A program made the translations under genes and the position numbers. From the NCBI GenBank assembly GCA_946800325.1, contig OX326957.1:13153591-13217590 (forward strand): a stretch of 64,000 bases of DNA, given 5' to 3'. The stretch comes from Luzula sylvatica. Lineage: Eukaryota > Streptophyta > Magnoliopsida > Poales > Juncaceae. The stretch's first letter is position 1; each line of letters opens with the position of its first letter. A model generated the notes under the pieces. That model had not been told where the DNA came from, ran no database searches, and saw only the letters and a program-made list of their open reading frames with translations. Positions 35,441 through 48,311 of this stretch are shown here, piece after piece.

Positions 35441-36617
35441 TATTATAAATTTCTAGTGGAGAATACAATTTGTACTTTACATGTTTTGTCGAAATAACAC
35501 AATACAAACATCTCTACTATTAGCAAGATTATTATTTTTCATTAATGAAATATGGAAATTAATTACATTAAAACCTTTGAATTTACAAGAACGGAAGCCT
35601 ATAGAGAAATTATACTCTCTATTTTTTGAAAAAAAAAGAAAAGAGAATACAATAGAAATTTTTTAATATGAAACTAAAACTATAATACAAGAAAAAAGAA
35701 TTAGCATAACTACTCAAATTATCAATACAAACATTAGCTTTACAAAAGTTTCAATTCATGAATTTACAGCAATTAGGAGGAGCTCCGCATAGACAAGGCA
35801 CTCTCAACTCTTCCCCTTCATCAGGATCGAATAGATAATTGTATCTGCAATTTCAAAACAAATAAACCATTTAATCTAATTTAGTTCAAAAAACGAAATA
35901 CAAGATAAAATTAAAAATAAATTAAGCATTTAATCTCACGTCAATTCTTCTGCAGCTTGGACATTTGTCTTCGCAATCAACACAATTCGACTCTCATCAT
36001 GACCCAGACTCATTATCCTCGCATAACAATTTTGATTGCACTGCAAAACAAAAATAATAAGTAATCTGATAATTTAATTATATAATTAATTAAATAAAAA
36101 AGAAACTAATTTTACCGAATGGTTAATCAAACACGCGACATTTCCTTTGTCCTTAGCATCAACAACTACTTCCTCGCTAATCTTAAACAACTACGATTCG
36201 AAAAAGTAAAAAAAATCAAAATATTATTAAATTATAAAATTGATCAATATTCTATTTTAATGCAATATAAATTAATACTCACATAACAATCTTTCTTCTC
36301 TCATTGATACTGAGCCTCTGCTCTCCTCTATACTCCCAACACCTATTTTTTTTATAAAACATTAAATAAATAATTTTTGAAGGACTAAAATGCAAAAAAG
36401 TACCATTTCTCCTTCTTGTATAAACCCCACCCATGAATTCCAGACCGTCCAAAATAAACTCGACTATGCTCTGTCATAATGAAGTCGTTCTTTAAATGTA
36501 GAGAACGATTCGGGATCCTTTTCTTTCAGCAAAATAATAATAATAATAAAATAAATAAATTATTTATCCTATTTCGGGAAGGTTCAATTACAAGAGGAAT
36601 AGACGAAAATACCCTTG
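35441..36617 (-). pseudogene. ATX3/4/5-like SET-domain fragment, copy B
   Basis: Read on the minus strand: the exon before SET (KEKDPESFSTFKERLHY, near 36,530-36,485); the SET start (SRVYFGRSGIHGWGLYKKE, near 36,470-36,405); EYRGEQ with a short frameshifted remainder (36,350-36,295); LFKISEEVVVDAKDKGNVAC plus LINHS (36,190-36,120); [20 protein letters not shown] (36,040-35,940); and the post-SET end FDPDEGEELRVPCLC, then CCKFMN and a stop (35,850-35,762). Frame breaks occur after LHY and after EYRGEQ, so no methyltransferase can be made. The exon at 36,530-36,485 and the 3' flank (35,440-35,600) are near-identical to copy A at 19.17-19.40 kb in inverted orientation. Confidence 0.85.
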
Positions 36618-37430
36618 GAGGATTTGGTATGCGGCTGCACGGTTTCCGAAGCAGATGGCTACACGGCTTCCCAGTAACTACTGAAAATGATTTATTTTAT
36701 TTTTTTACAGAAATTAAAATCAACTGATTAAGAAACTTATAACTAATTCAAAAGTTTACCCTTTTGTAATAGGTTATATTTCCTCGTATTTTTTGAGCAA
36801 ATTGAGTGCCTCTTCGAATTTGCCTAAATAAAAATGAGATCTGGAAACTAAACCCCACCTCCAAATCTTGCATCCGTTTTTAAATTCGAATTCTTTTGGA
36901 CCAATTCCAAACTTTGTTCGCATAATTCAACGTCCTAAATTATCTATTAAATAAAACAAATGTATAAGAATAGATACATATTTTAGGACTGAAAATAGTT
37001 TTTTTTTTTCGAGTATCATACCAGTAAGAGTGCCGTAGATTTCATCTTCATCAAATAAACCCAATCGATACCGGTTACCAAAGCTTTGGTAATTACTTCA
37101 TTCTTCATCAGATGATTTTTTTCTTTAAATGCTATGTCGCTTTATCCACAAACTCAATCATCTTCTATCAAAAAAATCACGAAATTAAACATTGAAAAAG
37201 AGCAATAAAAACCAACTAGAAAAACAAATAACCGTAACACAGCATCAGCCCTGATCGATCGACCTTCCAGGAGCTTCTTTGGAGGATATCGAGAGGATTC
37301 CTCGAGTGTAGTACTCCTCCGCCTTGTTCAACTTCCCCTTCCGAATGCTTCATTCCGCCTTATCGACGAGATGAGCAAGATGGCAGTGATCTTCTTTGGA
37401 ACGAGATGAGAAAGAACGACAGCAAGATTT
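36618..37430 (-). pseudogene. DnaJ-TPR protein fragment fused to ATX copy B
   Basis: Minus-strand exon pieces in native order: RNEAFGRGKLNKAEEYYTRG followed by ILSISSKEAPGRSI (37,400-37,255); ITKALVTGIDWVYLMKMKST followed by ALLL (37,110-37,020); ELCEQSLELVQKNSNLKT (36,950-36,890); FYLGKFEEALNLLKKYEE (36,830-36,780, frameshifted); and RVAICFGNRAAAYQ (36,680-36,625). These match the TPR repeats of the plant DnaJ-TPR co-chaperone family (At2g41520/At5g12430 type, from memory). Stops and frameshifts separate them and most internal exons are missing. Inside the last exon, at about 36,617, the sequence switches to the ATX-like exon. This is a chimera, not a gene. Confidence 0.75.
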
Positions 37431-37688
37431 AGGATTTACGAAAGAGAAGGGGATAGAAATCGTAGGTAAATGAAGAGAGCTGAAAGATGGAACCGCAAAA
37501 TTACTACTTTACCCTTCAAAAATGGGTGTATATACTATATACTATTTTAATTTTTAATATAAACTATTTTACTATTTTACTGTTCGTAGATATACGTTAA
37601 GTTTCCATTTTAATATTACTTTCATTTTTTGATTATTTTAGTAATTCATAGAAAGTGGGGGAAAGAATTTTTGCGCATGTCTAATATA

Positions 37689-38412
37689 CTAGAAATATTT
37701 GTCGCGCTTCGCTGCGATTTTTCAAAATTTTTTATGATCATAAAATAATAATTTTATCTAAAACGTTACAAGTACAAATCAAAAGTAATCTTCATACATG
37801 TTAATTTAAAAAAAAAATCTGATATTAAATAGTCTCACAAATATTATGCAATAAATACAAACTTTTTTCCTCCTGAAAGCATATCATATGTTTCAAAAAA
37901 AAAATTCAAATGTTTTATTTAGAATACCAGACATGTCAAATAAAATAAAATTCTGAAAAAGACAAACAAAAAAACATAAAAGACACAAATTGGTACCAAT
38001 CAAAACTGTTATAATAAGCACAAAAAAACGCAGCTTGGTATATAGAAGCATAAAAGAAGCAGTTTTGTACCAATCAAAATTGTTATAATAAGCACAAAAA
38101 AACAATAATACCAACTCACACAGGCTAACAAAAAGTATTTATGTGAACAGTAAACGATGAACATCATAAATGATGAACAGTAAAATTATAGTATACAAAT
38201 TATATTTATTAACATGATGAACCGTTGAAATGATGAACAGTAACCGGATGAACAGTAAAGAATATATGAACAGTAAAGGGCGACGTGGCCTTCTGATTTT
38301 GAGCCAAATTGGTGGAAATTTAATGGGAGGGTTGATATGAAAATATATTCGTTGCAAAAATATATAATATATTTTCATGTCATCATCAATCATGTATTGA
38401 CCTTAAAATTAG
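37689..38412 (-). mobile_element. Probable short non-autonomous Helitron
   Basis: On the minus strand a short hairpin (TCGCAGCGAAGCGCGA, 37,717-37,702) precedes CTAG at 37,692-37,689 and a following T. A possible 5' start TCTAATTTTAAGGTC lies at 38,412, but the base before it is G, not the A expected for Helitron insertion. Inside are a tandem repeat (ACCAATCAAAA then GTTATAATAAGCACAAAAA, 37,995-38,105) and about six TGAACAGTAAA words (38,150-38,280). No gene. Confidence 0.45.
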
Positions 38413-39109
38413 ACTAGTAATTTTGAAACTGATATATTAATATATTAATTAATACCAAAATAATATACTAGTATCTAAATTATATACTAATATTACAATG
38501 TATATTAGCACTAAAATAGTATTTGACGTGAAACTGATTTATTTATATTGGAAACAATATTTTCATAAAAAATATTATATTAACCCCTAAAATCGTATGT
38601 ATGAAATATAAATTATAGATTAAAATCAATGTAGCAAGTAACGTTAAATGAATCATTCTTTTAGTTATTTTTTTAGTTATTTTTGTAAATACTTTGCTAT
38701 TTTTTCATGTGTCCAATTCAAAAAACTCATCGAGAGTTTAAAAATGAAATAAAATTGCAACGTTCAACATTTAGCATCCAAACAACACTATATCGCGCTA
38801 TAGCGGTACTACAATGAACTATTTTAAACCAATTAAGACTAACAATGATACACAAACATTATAAATAGTAATCGACTTAACACTAATTATATGTCAACAT
38901 TAAAATTAATGTATAACACTAAAAAATAGTATAATGACCCAATAAAATTATTGCTATAACCAATGTTCCAGAAATTGTTTGGCGCTCGCTAATCGGCAGA
39001 CGACCATCAAGCGCCAAGGATGATTAATCGGGATTAATCGAGAATCTCGGCGGATTTTTATTTTTTATATTTAATATTTAAATTAATTAAACAAAATTAC
39101 AAATCACAG
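38413..39109. other. AT-rich spacer with a GATTAATCGGGATTAATCG element piece
   Basis: 38,963-39,060 resembles the start of the element at 17,453 (CCAATGTT, AGAAAT, GCGCC, GATTAATCG, GGCGGATTT). Otherwise no feature. Confidence 0.4.
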
Positions 39110-39721
39110 TTTATTGCATTCATTTATGCTTCGTTGTGCTATTTTGAGCTCGAAGGAGATGGAATTGGATCAGTAACTCAGTTCTTTGCTATAATAAGCT
39201 GATTTATCCAAAAAGAGGTAAAAAAATATCATTGAGACAGTTTTGTACTAAAAATAGCATGCTTGATCCTCTTAATTACTACAAATTACTTCAATTATAC
39301 CAGAATTACTTACGAAACAGTACAATTTATTAATATCTAAATATAATTAGTATTTATTGTAAATTTGGATTTTTAGGCAGGGTTGCAAACAAGGATAAAT
39401 CATTGGTTGAGTAACATTCCCTTATCAAATCGCGACACATCCAAGGTATCTCCTGCAATTCTTGATATCTTCGATCCTGCACAATTAAAAAAATATAAAA
39501 TTGAAGTCAAAATAACCATTTCTGCCATTTCTACAGGTTCGTTCGACACATATGTATTATTTCTTGCGAGTTAAATTCACTTTGTCTTAGGGAAGGAATT
39601 TCGCATCCCGAAAAATAGCGAAATGAACGTATGTAAATGACCATCTATTATACATTTTATCATACAAAACATACCTAAATGATAAAATGATCATGCCATT
39701 ACCACCCATTATTGAATAATA
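39110..39721 (+). pseudogene. Truncated copy P4 of the rhomboid gene 5' region
   Basis: Matches the end of the 5'-UTR intron, coding exon 1 (with the same internal deletion as copy P2), intron 1 and the start of exon 2, then the shared tail. The ATG-like start MQTRINHWLSNIPLSNRDTS at 39,383 shows the exon 1 beginning and then loss of frame. A Helitron-like end interrupts it at 39,722. Confidence 0.7.
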
Positions 39722-40560
39722 CTAGCATTTTACCCGTGCAATTGTGCGGAACTGATTTTGTTTCTTTATTCTTGTTTTTAATTTTTTTTTTTCAGAATTT
39801 TTTGGTTCTCGAAGTTGTATATATGTTGTGTCGTTAGTTTGATCGTCTACACTCAAAAAGTGCATTATATATTCATAAAATATTGGACCCATTTGCATTC
39901 TTTTTTTTTTCCTTTTTTTTCCATGCATAAATGAAATTCGACAAAACAAATGCTTTGTTATTTTTACATGTCTGGATAACCTTTTTTTTTTTGCTACAAT
40001 GTATAACTAGCTTTATTCCCGCGCAATGTTTTTAATATAATTATTTAAATAGAATTAACGCGTGTGTGAATTAATGCGCATGCGTTTGAACTAAATTAAT
40101 TTAATCATTACATATTTGCAAATATCATGATGTCAATAGATGAATAAGGTTAATAAAATTAGTCTATCACGGATATTATTTTCTAATATAATTTTTTTTA
40201 ATAGCATTTGTTCAGGTGCTTTTAAAATCGATTAATATAATCAAGACATATTCGCAAATTTTAATATGTATGTAAAATAGGAAAAAAAAAAAGACCAAAA
40301 CGTAAAATAAGAAAAAATGATCAAAATGTAAAAAAAGACCGAAATGTTAATAAAAATGACCAAAATGGAAATTTAAAAAATAGTTTTTTTAATACAAAAA
40401 TCCCTTGATGACGTGGAGGTTTAGAATTGTAAGAAATTTGTTTGATTTATATATAAGATATAATTTGATCTGACTAAATATCACACATCCTTTTCAAGAA
40501 CACAACCAACAACCAACAATGTCAAACATATCAATTGGGTACAAGATTAGATTTAGGATT
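39722..40560 (-). mobile_element. Helitron-like sequence with two nested 3' ends
   Basis: Minus-strand CTAG followed by T occurs at 39,725-39,722, preceded by an imperfect hairpin CCGCACAATTGCACGG. It occurs again at 40,010-40,007, preceded by CATTGCGCGGG (one arm of a hairpin). The first lies exactly where copy P4 is broken. 5' ends were not found, so lengths are unknown. The interior is AT-rich without genes. Confidence 0.4.
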
Positions 40561-40969
40561 ATTTTGAGAACGGAGAAATGAAAATTCATGATCAGTCATC
40601 TATTATGCATTTCATCACGCAAAACATGTTTTTACAATATTGTACCATCCATTGTTGAATACATGTATAAATAGCATATACTTAATTTAGATCTAGGGCT
40701 CAAGCTACAACAGGTTATGTCAGAAATAATAATAAATAAGATAAAAAGAGCTAAATTGCAAGTACTTCAAATATTAATGCTTAAAGTTTACAATATTCAA
40801 TTGTTAGATATTAGAGAAATTCAAAATAAAAATGGTAGAAAACTTCTTAAGTACAAGCATCTGAATCATTTCAAACTTAAACATGCACGAAACATGGCTA
40901 TTCTATTGGAGTTTGTATGATTTTAGTTCTTATTTAGGTAAATTATTGAGTGAAAATTGAGAGAAAAAA
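40561..40969. other. Another fragment of the shared tail and spacer
   Basis: 40,585-40,690 repeats the tail sequence (CATTTCATCACGCAAAACAT) found at 9,146, 13,528 and 39,640. The frame at 40,717-40,920 shows nothing recognisable. Confidence 0.4.
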
Positions 40970-42337
40970 TAATTAGGGTTTCAAGAGATAATATAAATGG
41001 AAATAGTTTTCTTTTGGCTTGGTTTCCTTCGTATGGATTGGTTAATTGTTCTCTGTTTGAAATTTGAAAGAGATACAAAAAATCCAAAATTTACAAATGT
41101 ATATTTTTGATACACTTTTCCTACATATACACATGAGAATACATTTATTAAACATTACATACTAAACAAGTAAATCAAAATAAATATCACAAAAACATTA
41201 AATTTCACTTAAATAGTCCATTGTGTATTTAGTCCACAAATGGCATTGCAGTATCAAAACATGATTTTTAAAGTATATTTTTTTAGACAACTCCATCAAG
41301 AGTTCATCTACATGATCTGAGTAATACATGACCTGTTAATAGATGTTAGTTTTAACTTAATTATAGAATTCATGTAAGAAATAAAATTGTTATCAAATAC
41401 ATAAAAAATCTTCTCAAATTTAGAATATTCTTATAAATATTAAAAAAAATACCTGGTTATTTATAACCCGATTATGGATTACACATAATCTGTTATCCGA
41501 TTTAAATCCCGGGTTTAAAATTTTACTTAACTCGATTTTTCACATACCGGTCGAACATTTTCAAAACCAGGTTCTCCAAAATTGGTATTACAAATCTTGG
41601 ATTTCTGCGAACTACGGATTTGAAATCTATAATAATGTTAACCAGAACTTATGATCCGAACTCTCTAGTCTCTTCCTTCTCCCACGAGATAATTAAGCTC
41701 GCATACACCTGGAGCACAGTTCAAATCATAGACCATTATGCAAAAAATAGTATATCCTGTACGCAAATAGTATATTTAGCCTAATTTTCCCAACGACCTC
41801 GACTTGACCCCATCCACAGCCCGTTGCCATTTCTTCATTAGCGACAAACTGAAGCAAGTAACCCTTCTTTTTTACCTTTGAATTCTTCAATAGAATAATT
41901 AGAGAGTCTATTTGAAGCTAAATTGAAGGCTGAGAGTGCTGAGATCTGAGATGAGATCGAACATTGTTACCGAGGTGAGTTTTCTTCAGATCTGATCTGT
42001 TTCTGCAATTTTACTTTGTTCGATTTTATTTGAAGAGGAAATGCGAGTAATAATTAGATAATTTGAAACGAGTAATTAGTGCTTTATTGTGTTTATTTAT
42101 GCTCCGTTGTGCTATTTTGATCTTGAAGGAGCTGAAATTAGCTAATTTGTGCTTAGTTCATTTATCCAAAGAGAGGGCAAAAAGAAGATCACTGAGATAA
42201 TTTTATACTAAAAATAGCATATTTGAACCTCTTAATTACTCCAAATTACTTCAATTAAACCAGAATTACGTACGAAGCAGAATATACAATTTATTAATAT
42301 CTAATTATAGTTAATAAATTTTGATTTTTAGGCAGGA
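40970..42337 (+). promoter_or_regulatory. Upstream region and 5'-UTR intron of the rhomboid gene
   Basis: By position this is promoter, non-coding first exon and leader intron. A donor CGAG/GTGAGT lies at 41,974/41,975 and an acceptor TTTTTAG at about 42,331, just before the start codon. The same donor and intron are preserved in copy P2. Parts of the region are repeated at 11.67-13.03, 17.2-17.45 and 39.1-39.4 kb. No individual promoter element is claimed. Confidence 0.55.
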
Positions 42338-44504
42338 ATGCAAACAAGGATAAACCAATGGTGGAGTAATATTCCATTTATCACATCAGGACTAATTATA
42401 CTATGCTCAATAATATACTTAATTTGCCTTTTATTCGGATACGATTCCTTTCATGAGATATGCTTCTTCCCTTATCAAATCGTTCACCACATCCAAGGTA
42501 TCTTCACTCTTCCTTCCAAGTAAAAAAAAGTAGAAAATCAAAGTCAAAATAACTAATTGACACTCATTTCTACGCATTTCAGTGTACAGGTTTTACACGG
42601 CTGTGTTCTTTCATGCGAGTGTACTTCACTTGGTTTTCAACATGTTGGCTCTGGTCCCTTTGGGGACCGAACTGGAGAGGATCATGGGATCTGTCAGACT
42701 TTTGTACTTGATAATTCTACTCGCTACTACCAACGCAATATTTCATTTATGTGTTGCTTTAATAGCGGATCTCAGTCCGTTTCACAGCTGGGACTATTTC
42801 ATGCACCAGTGCTCCATTGGCTTCTCTGGAGTTATTTTCTCCATGATTGTTATCGAAACCAGTTTGAGTGGCGCCCCTTCTAGAAGGTCATCATTATCTT
42901 ATTTTGCTTATATGATAACTTGTTAGTAATGATTACTAAATGAATTTTTTCTATTTTTTGTTTCTTCGTTGCAGTGTATTTGGACTGTTCAACGTTCCTT
43001 CACTATGGTAAATACTTTCCAAATTGGGAATTTACATATTTACCCTTTTAAAAACCCAAAATATTGATAATATCCTATTGGCTAATAAGGATGTAAATAT
43101 GTAAATTCTCCTTTGAAATTTTGAAATATGTTTTATGAAGGGTAAATACTAAATATGATATTTTGAGAATATATATGTTTGTTTCAGGTATCCGTGGATA
43201 TTATTGATATTATTCCAACTATTAGCAAGTAATGTTTCCTTATTAGGTCACTTGTGTGGAATCTTATCTGGATATGCATGTATGTTCATTTTTCACCATT
43301 TCTATATATTGTTATATACATTATCATAAAATATTCATTTTTGTATTATTTTTTTGATTCAGACTCTTATGGGGTATTCAAGTATTTATTACCTGGACCG
43401 TCTTTCTACTCTGCTATTGAGAGCTCTTCAGCAATAGTAATAACAATTTTGAATTTTCATTTGTATTTTTTGCAAAATAATCTTTGAAATATTTTATAAT
43501 TTTTCCTTCAGTCTTTTTGTATAAGAAGGCCTGGATTTATATTATGCACTGGCGGTACTACATATGGCCAGCTCCCCACTTATTCCACTGGTACCGCATC
43601 TCCTAGGTAGAACCTTTATATTGATTTTTTTAATTTTTAGTATGTTTCAAATTCAAAACAGGGACTAAAACCCTAAACCCTAATCGCAACAGGTCTTTGT
43701 TTTCTGGAAATCTGAGAAGCTTTTTTACTTCTTGGCTTCCTCAGAGAGGCGAAACTTCGCCACCTCAGGTAATTATAATTATAATAATTTTAATTTTAAA
43801 TTTATTATTTCTAATATTATTTTTTGTTTTTTATTTATATAGGAAGGACAAGATCCACGATTTCCAGGAAGAGGAAGAACAATTGCAGCAGTGAGAAATC
43901 AAACGAATTCAAACGAAACCGAGTCTAATTTACAAACAAGATTACTCGATGATGTTGACTTGGCTCCTCCTAGGTAATTTTGCAGAAAAGCCCCTCGTAT
44001 AATTGGAGTAGGTTTGTAATAAGGGAGGGTGTTTTTGCAAATTTTAATTTTGGTTTGTTAATATTGCAGTGAGGCCAAAAATCCAAGTGTCAACGCCACT
44101 GGAGTCGATGAGTCAGTATTAAATAACCAGGTTATATTTAAATTTCAAAAATATATATTTTTTTCATTTATTAATGATATTTTTTTGATCTAATAATTCT
44201 TTTTTTTACAGGGTGCAGATACCTTTGACGAAGAACTCAAAAAACTCGTAGCAATGGGATTTGAGAAGGTAATTTTGCATTTAAACCCTCTAATTTTACG
44301 AAATTGAATACCGATTTGAACGAACAAATTTTTAACAGACCCAAGCTGAGGTGGCGCTTGCTGCGGCTGACGGTGAACCGAGTGTAGCCATCGAAATTCT
44401 CATGAGCCAGGAGGTTCGTACCAATTTCTCATAAACCATTGAAATTTCATTTCATTTTGTTTGTATTTTTAAATAAGTCGTCTTTTTTGTATTTACAGGG
44501 ATAA
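42338..44504 (+). CDS. RBL15: Rhomboid-family membrane protein with UBA domain (RBL15-like)
   Basis: Twelve coding exons (42,338-42,497; 42,583-42,886; 42,975-43,007; 43,188-43,279; 43,363-43,436; 43,512-43,606; 43,693-43,768; 43,843-43,973; 44,070-44,130; 44,212-44,268; 44,339-44,413; 44,499-44,504) give an unbroken 387-aa protein. The first 200 residues hold about six membrane helices with the rhomboid dyad: Ser135 in GFSG and His187 in GHLCG. An HxxxN-type segment (HLVFN) precedes them. A polar linker follows, and the C-terminus (about 345-386: ELKKLVAMGFEKTQAEVALA) is a UBA ubiquitin-binding domain. This order matches Arabidopsis RHOMBOID-LIKE 15, an intramembrane serine protease family member of similar length. 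Substrate and compartment are not shown by the sequence. The last exon encodes only Gly and stop. Confidence 0.93.
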
Positions 44505-47500
44505 AAGTATGGGGATATAGAAATGAAAAAAAAAATGGTTTTGTAAAGGGTTGATTTTGATGATTGTTCGAATTGCTGGTTTAATGAATTTATGTTACTA
44601 AGTAGAGTTGGTAGTTGGATTTTACTCAAAAAAAATATTTTTGGTCTTTTTTTCCTTTTTATGGTTTATAATTTCAAACATAGAATGTTAGAAATTTCTT
44701 CTTTGGGTACCGATTTATTTCTTCCACGCAAATAAATTCTTAACATAAAGAAAAAAAGATATTTGACACATTTTTTGAATAATGTTACGGTCTAATCGAT
44801 TAGCATGTCATTTGTGTCACGGGTTACTCGTGTGATGGGTCATTCGGGTTTCGGGTCGATTTTGGGTTCGGATTTTCGGTTTTGGTTCTATTTGGATTGT
44901 TAACGTTTCGATATGTTCCGATTAGATGATATTTGAAAATGAAATATAAACTTTAAACATTTGGATTAACCAGAATACCCAAAATTAGTGCGCCATATGA
45001 ACACCAGAGAAGTAGATATTTTGAAGAGATGATAGTCCATATTTCATTAGGGGAAACCAAAATCAAGATTCCAAATCCCGGTTTTGACAAAATCCAGATT
45101 TCAAGCATTTGTTCTTTGGTTTTCTTTTGATTTGGGGTTGGTTGAGTCATGAATATATTGTTTGATAAATCATGTATTCTTCGTTTCATCGAAAGAAATT
45201 AATTTGAACGGATTGAATTAGAGATTATAAATAGTAGATTAATATCTAACGTATCCAGATTTAAAAATAAACAACCACTACCATTATAAAAGAAAGAAGA
45301 TAAATAAAATAGGAGTAGTAGTTAACGATATGCATATTTCAAACGTATTAATTTGTAAGATATATGAGGAAATCAAAAATTTAGTTCGAAAGTTCTTCCC
45401 ATGAATTGCAACAAAATATTGTTAAGCAAATTAAGGAGCAATTGGAAATATGAAGGCGTGGTGCCGCGGGAGAGATTTCGAAAGGCTAGTTAGAACGGTT
45501 GAAGGGAGACCATAACTCTCTGATTTGAATTTGATTTTGAATAAAATATTGAAATTGTTGACTCGGAAACAACTTATTTTGAAAAGTTGATTTTTTTGTT
45601 TTTGGATTAGAATTAGAAGATGCTTTGAGTATACTATTTTGACATTGGATGGTTCCTAATGAGAATTCAGAATAAAGATTAACAGAAGTAATGTGTTTCG
45701 AGTTATTATGCTAAGAAAATAAATTGAAAATTTTGTGAAAATCTTTTTTCGTATATTTAGTTCCGATAAAATTATACGACCAATACAATAATTGTACCCA
45801 AGTCTCGAAGGGTTCGCGATATTATTATTCTCATGAATATCTTTCATATTATTATTCTAAAAAAAATATGGGTAATAGAAATACCCTTCTTCACAGCTCT
45901 GCGAGACTTTCTAGCGAGATCTTGTCCCGGCACCCAACTTCAGAACTGTGAGATTAGGCTGGCAGAGCCGTCGTAATTACCAAAATACCCTTCTCCGAGC
46001 AAACAGGCCCCAAGGTTTTTAGTAATTAATTTCTTATTTCTTATCTTATTTAACCTCTATTTGTAATGATTTATTTCTTTAAACACAAGGTTCGACTAAA
46101 ACGCGACTACGCGAGTATTTGGATCAACAAGCATTCCACCCAAAAAACGATTCATCATTAAAGGTAGAGAAATGCATACAATGTGTATATTTTTGAGAGA
46201 CTGCAATCATTATGCCGAGATTCTACAATGTGTACAATGTGTGTATTTTTCTGATAAATATACTTTTTCTTTTGTAGAGAAATGTTATGTACCCAAATTA
46301 TGAAAAATCATCAACAACTAATAAGATCAAACGAAGGCCTAAACATAAAAAATAATAAAATAACCATAATCATTTGAAAAAAAAAACATAAAATTAAATC
46401 CTAAAAATCCAAACCAAACTCTTAACATGAAAATCAAATGACAATTCATCATATTAAATCCTAATCATCAAATCGAACCCTAAATGATAAAAAAAAATAC
46501 TACCAAGTTGTCAACATGTTCAAATGAACTTGGCATATTGCTAGCTTCTCCAATTTGTCGCCAGAACGTTTGTTCATCAGCGTCGAATACTCTCCCTACT
46601 TTCGGTTCCTCAACACGTCCTCTTGTGCACTCATTGTCGGCAAAACAGCAAAACAGAATTACAAGAAATTTTAACATAAATGAGTAAATTTGAAATTACA
46701 AGAAAGCAAAACAGCAATTAAACATCAATACAGTCTTAACTATTTGCATCATACACTATATGCCTGCCTAATTTTATATTTGATTTTGCATTTCTATATT
46801 ATACGAAAATATTTTTTTCAAAAAAAAAATATTATACGAAAATACTGAAAAGAGGAACAATTTATTTAATGCAGTTTCAGTCCCTCTCTAATCCAATATT
46901 TTGATTTTTTCATATATAACCTTGCTAATCAGATATTTTGAATTTTGCATTTATCCCGTTTCCAAATACAATGTTTTGATTTAAGAAGTCGATGGAAGAA
47001 GATCTCTAGAGAAATTGGGCAAATCTAGAGAAGGAAACATGTACAACTATTATCTGAGAAATGAGAATTGAGAAGAGGGGAATTGCATCTGAGTTGGCAA
47101 ACCGAGCGGGATCTATATCCACATCAGACTTGGGGACTAATTCGGTACATTAATTCCCGCTCTGTATACTTTTTGTCTGTTAAATTCGATGCTTAAAATT
47201 TTTCTAAATTGAAATAACGCAAGAAAAAGTTATAGAATGGTGAGTAAACAATAGAAATTTAGTTCCTACTTAATATTTTTCTAAATTGAATTTGTAAATA
47301 CATTACGTAAAGAAATACAATATACATTTGCATATTTGAATATTAAGTATTTTTTTTACAAATTATAATTGTTAGAATCTTATGTACTATTAAATAATTT
47401 TGGTTATATTTGTGTTTTTCTTCATCATTTATTATAAAAAAAAAAAAAAAAATTAGCCATAAAAACATAAATAATTTCATAAACCTAACATATATTGAAT

Positions 47501-47899
47501 ACTACTGTTATTTTCTAAGTTGTAAATATAAAGATACCATATGATGTTAAATATTTTTACTTAAATAGACCATGATATTATTTTTTCAAATTATATACAC
47601 TTTTAAATATGATATTTATGTATAATCATTAATACATTTGTTCAAACAACTTATAGGGCATATTGTTCATTGTTTCTATATCTAATAAATTGAGTCTTAT
47701 AGTTCATGGTGCGCAATGATAGTTCATTTATGTTTTTATGTAAAACTATGTTAAACCTCTGGTATTAAGATATCAATATATGCAATATTATATTTGATAA
47801 AAATTGAGTCATGAACTATCATTGCGTAAAAGTATATATTCAGGATTATATAAACGAGTCCTAACAATATGATGACAATAACATAATGTAAAATAATTT
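44505..47899. other. AT-rich intergenic stretch, no gene recognised
   Basis: The first 200 bases are the probable 3' UTR of the rhomboid gene. No coding exon is supported beyond it. 45,105-45,170 resembles 58,950-59,000 (TTTTGATTTGGGGTTG). Frames at 44,953-45,189 and 46,480-46,687 lack features. Confidence 0.4.
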
Positions 47900-48194
47900 T
47901 ATTTTGATATGTTATTATTATTATTTTTATAAAGTTCAATTCAAATTGTATAACAAAATGAAAATAAAAATATCCTACTTGCTGAGTAGCATGAGTATTA
48001 TTTGGCACTTTGCATGCTCAATTAATCAAGTACAAACTGAAAATGAATGACAATATTGATTTTGCATGATCTACTTGTTGAGTAGCATGAGTATTATGTT
48101 GCATCGTCGTATCGCTGTATTGGCGTATTCGAGCAACACAACCGCTAAACACATGAAATAATCATGCTAAGATGGTCATTTTGGGACCCATATA

Positions 48195-48311
48195 TAGGGG
48201 TGTCAATGGGGTTGATATTGCCCGAACCGACCCGAACCGTATCCGAAGAAATATGGATATGGATCTAGTATGACCACTATCCGAACCGTATCCGAACCGT
48301 TGACACCCCTA
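48195..48311. mobile_element. hAT-type MITE, 117 bp
   Basis: Perfect 12-bp inverted ends TAGGGGTGTCAA and TTGACACCCCTA, flanked by 8-bp near-identical repeats CCCATATA (48,187-48,194) and CCTATATA (48,312-48,319). The interior has repeated CCGAACCGTATCCGAA words. The matching place in the opposite palindrome arm lacks it. Confidence 0.85.

Noticed and set aside
38412..38412. 5' end of the Helitron-like element at 37,689
   Set aside because: The candidate TC start is preceded by G, not A, so the full element is offered only with low confidence.
42557..42883. 108-codon frame overlapping rhomboid exon 2
   Set aside because: Shadow frame. The frame starting at 42,583 joins exon 1 correctly and encodes the rhomboid helices.
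45105..45170. Similarity to 58,950-59,000 as a larger duplication
   Set aside because: Only about 60 bp match by eye; too short to claim a segmental copy.
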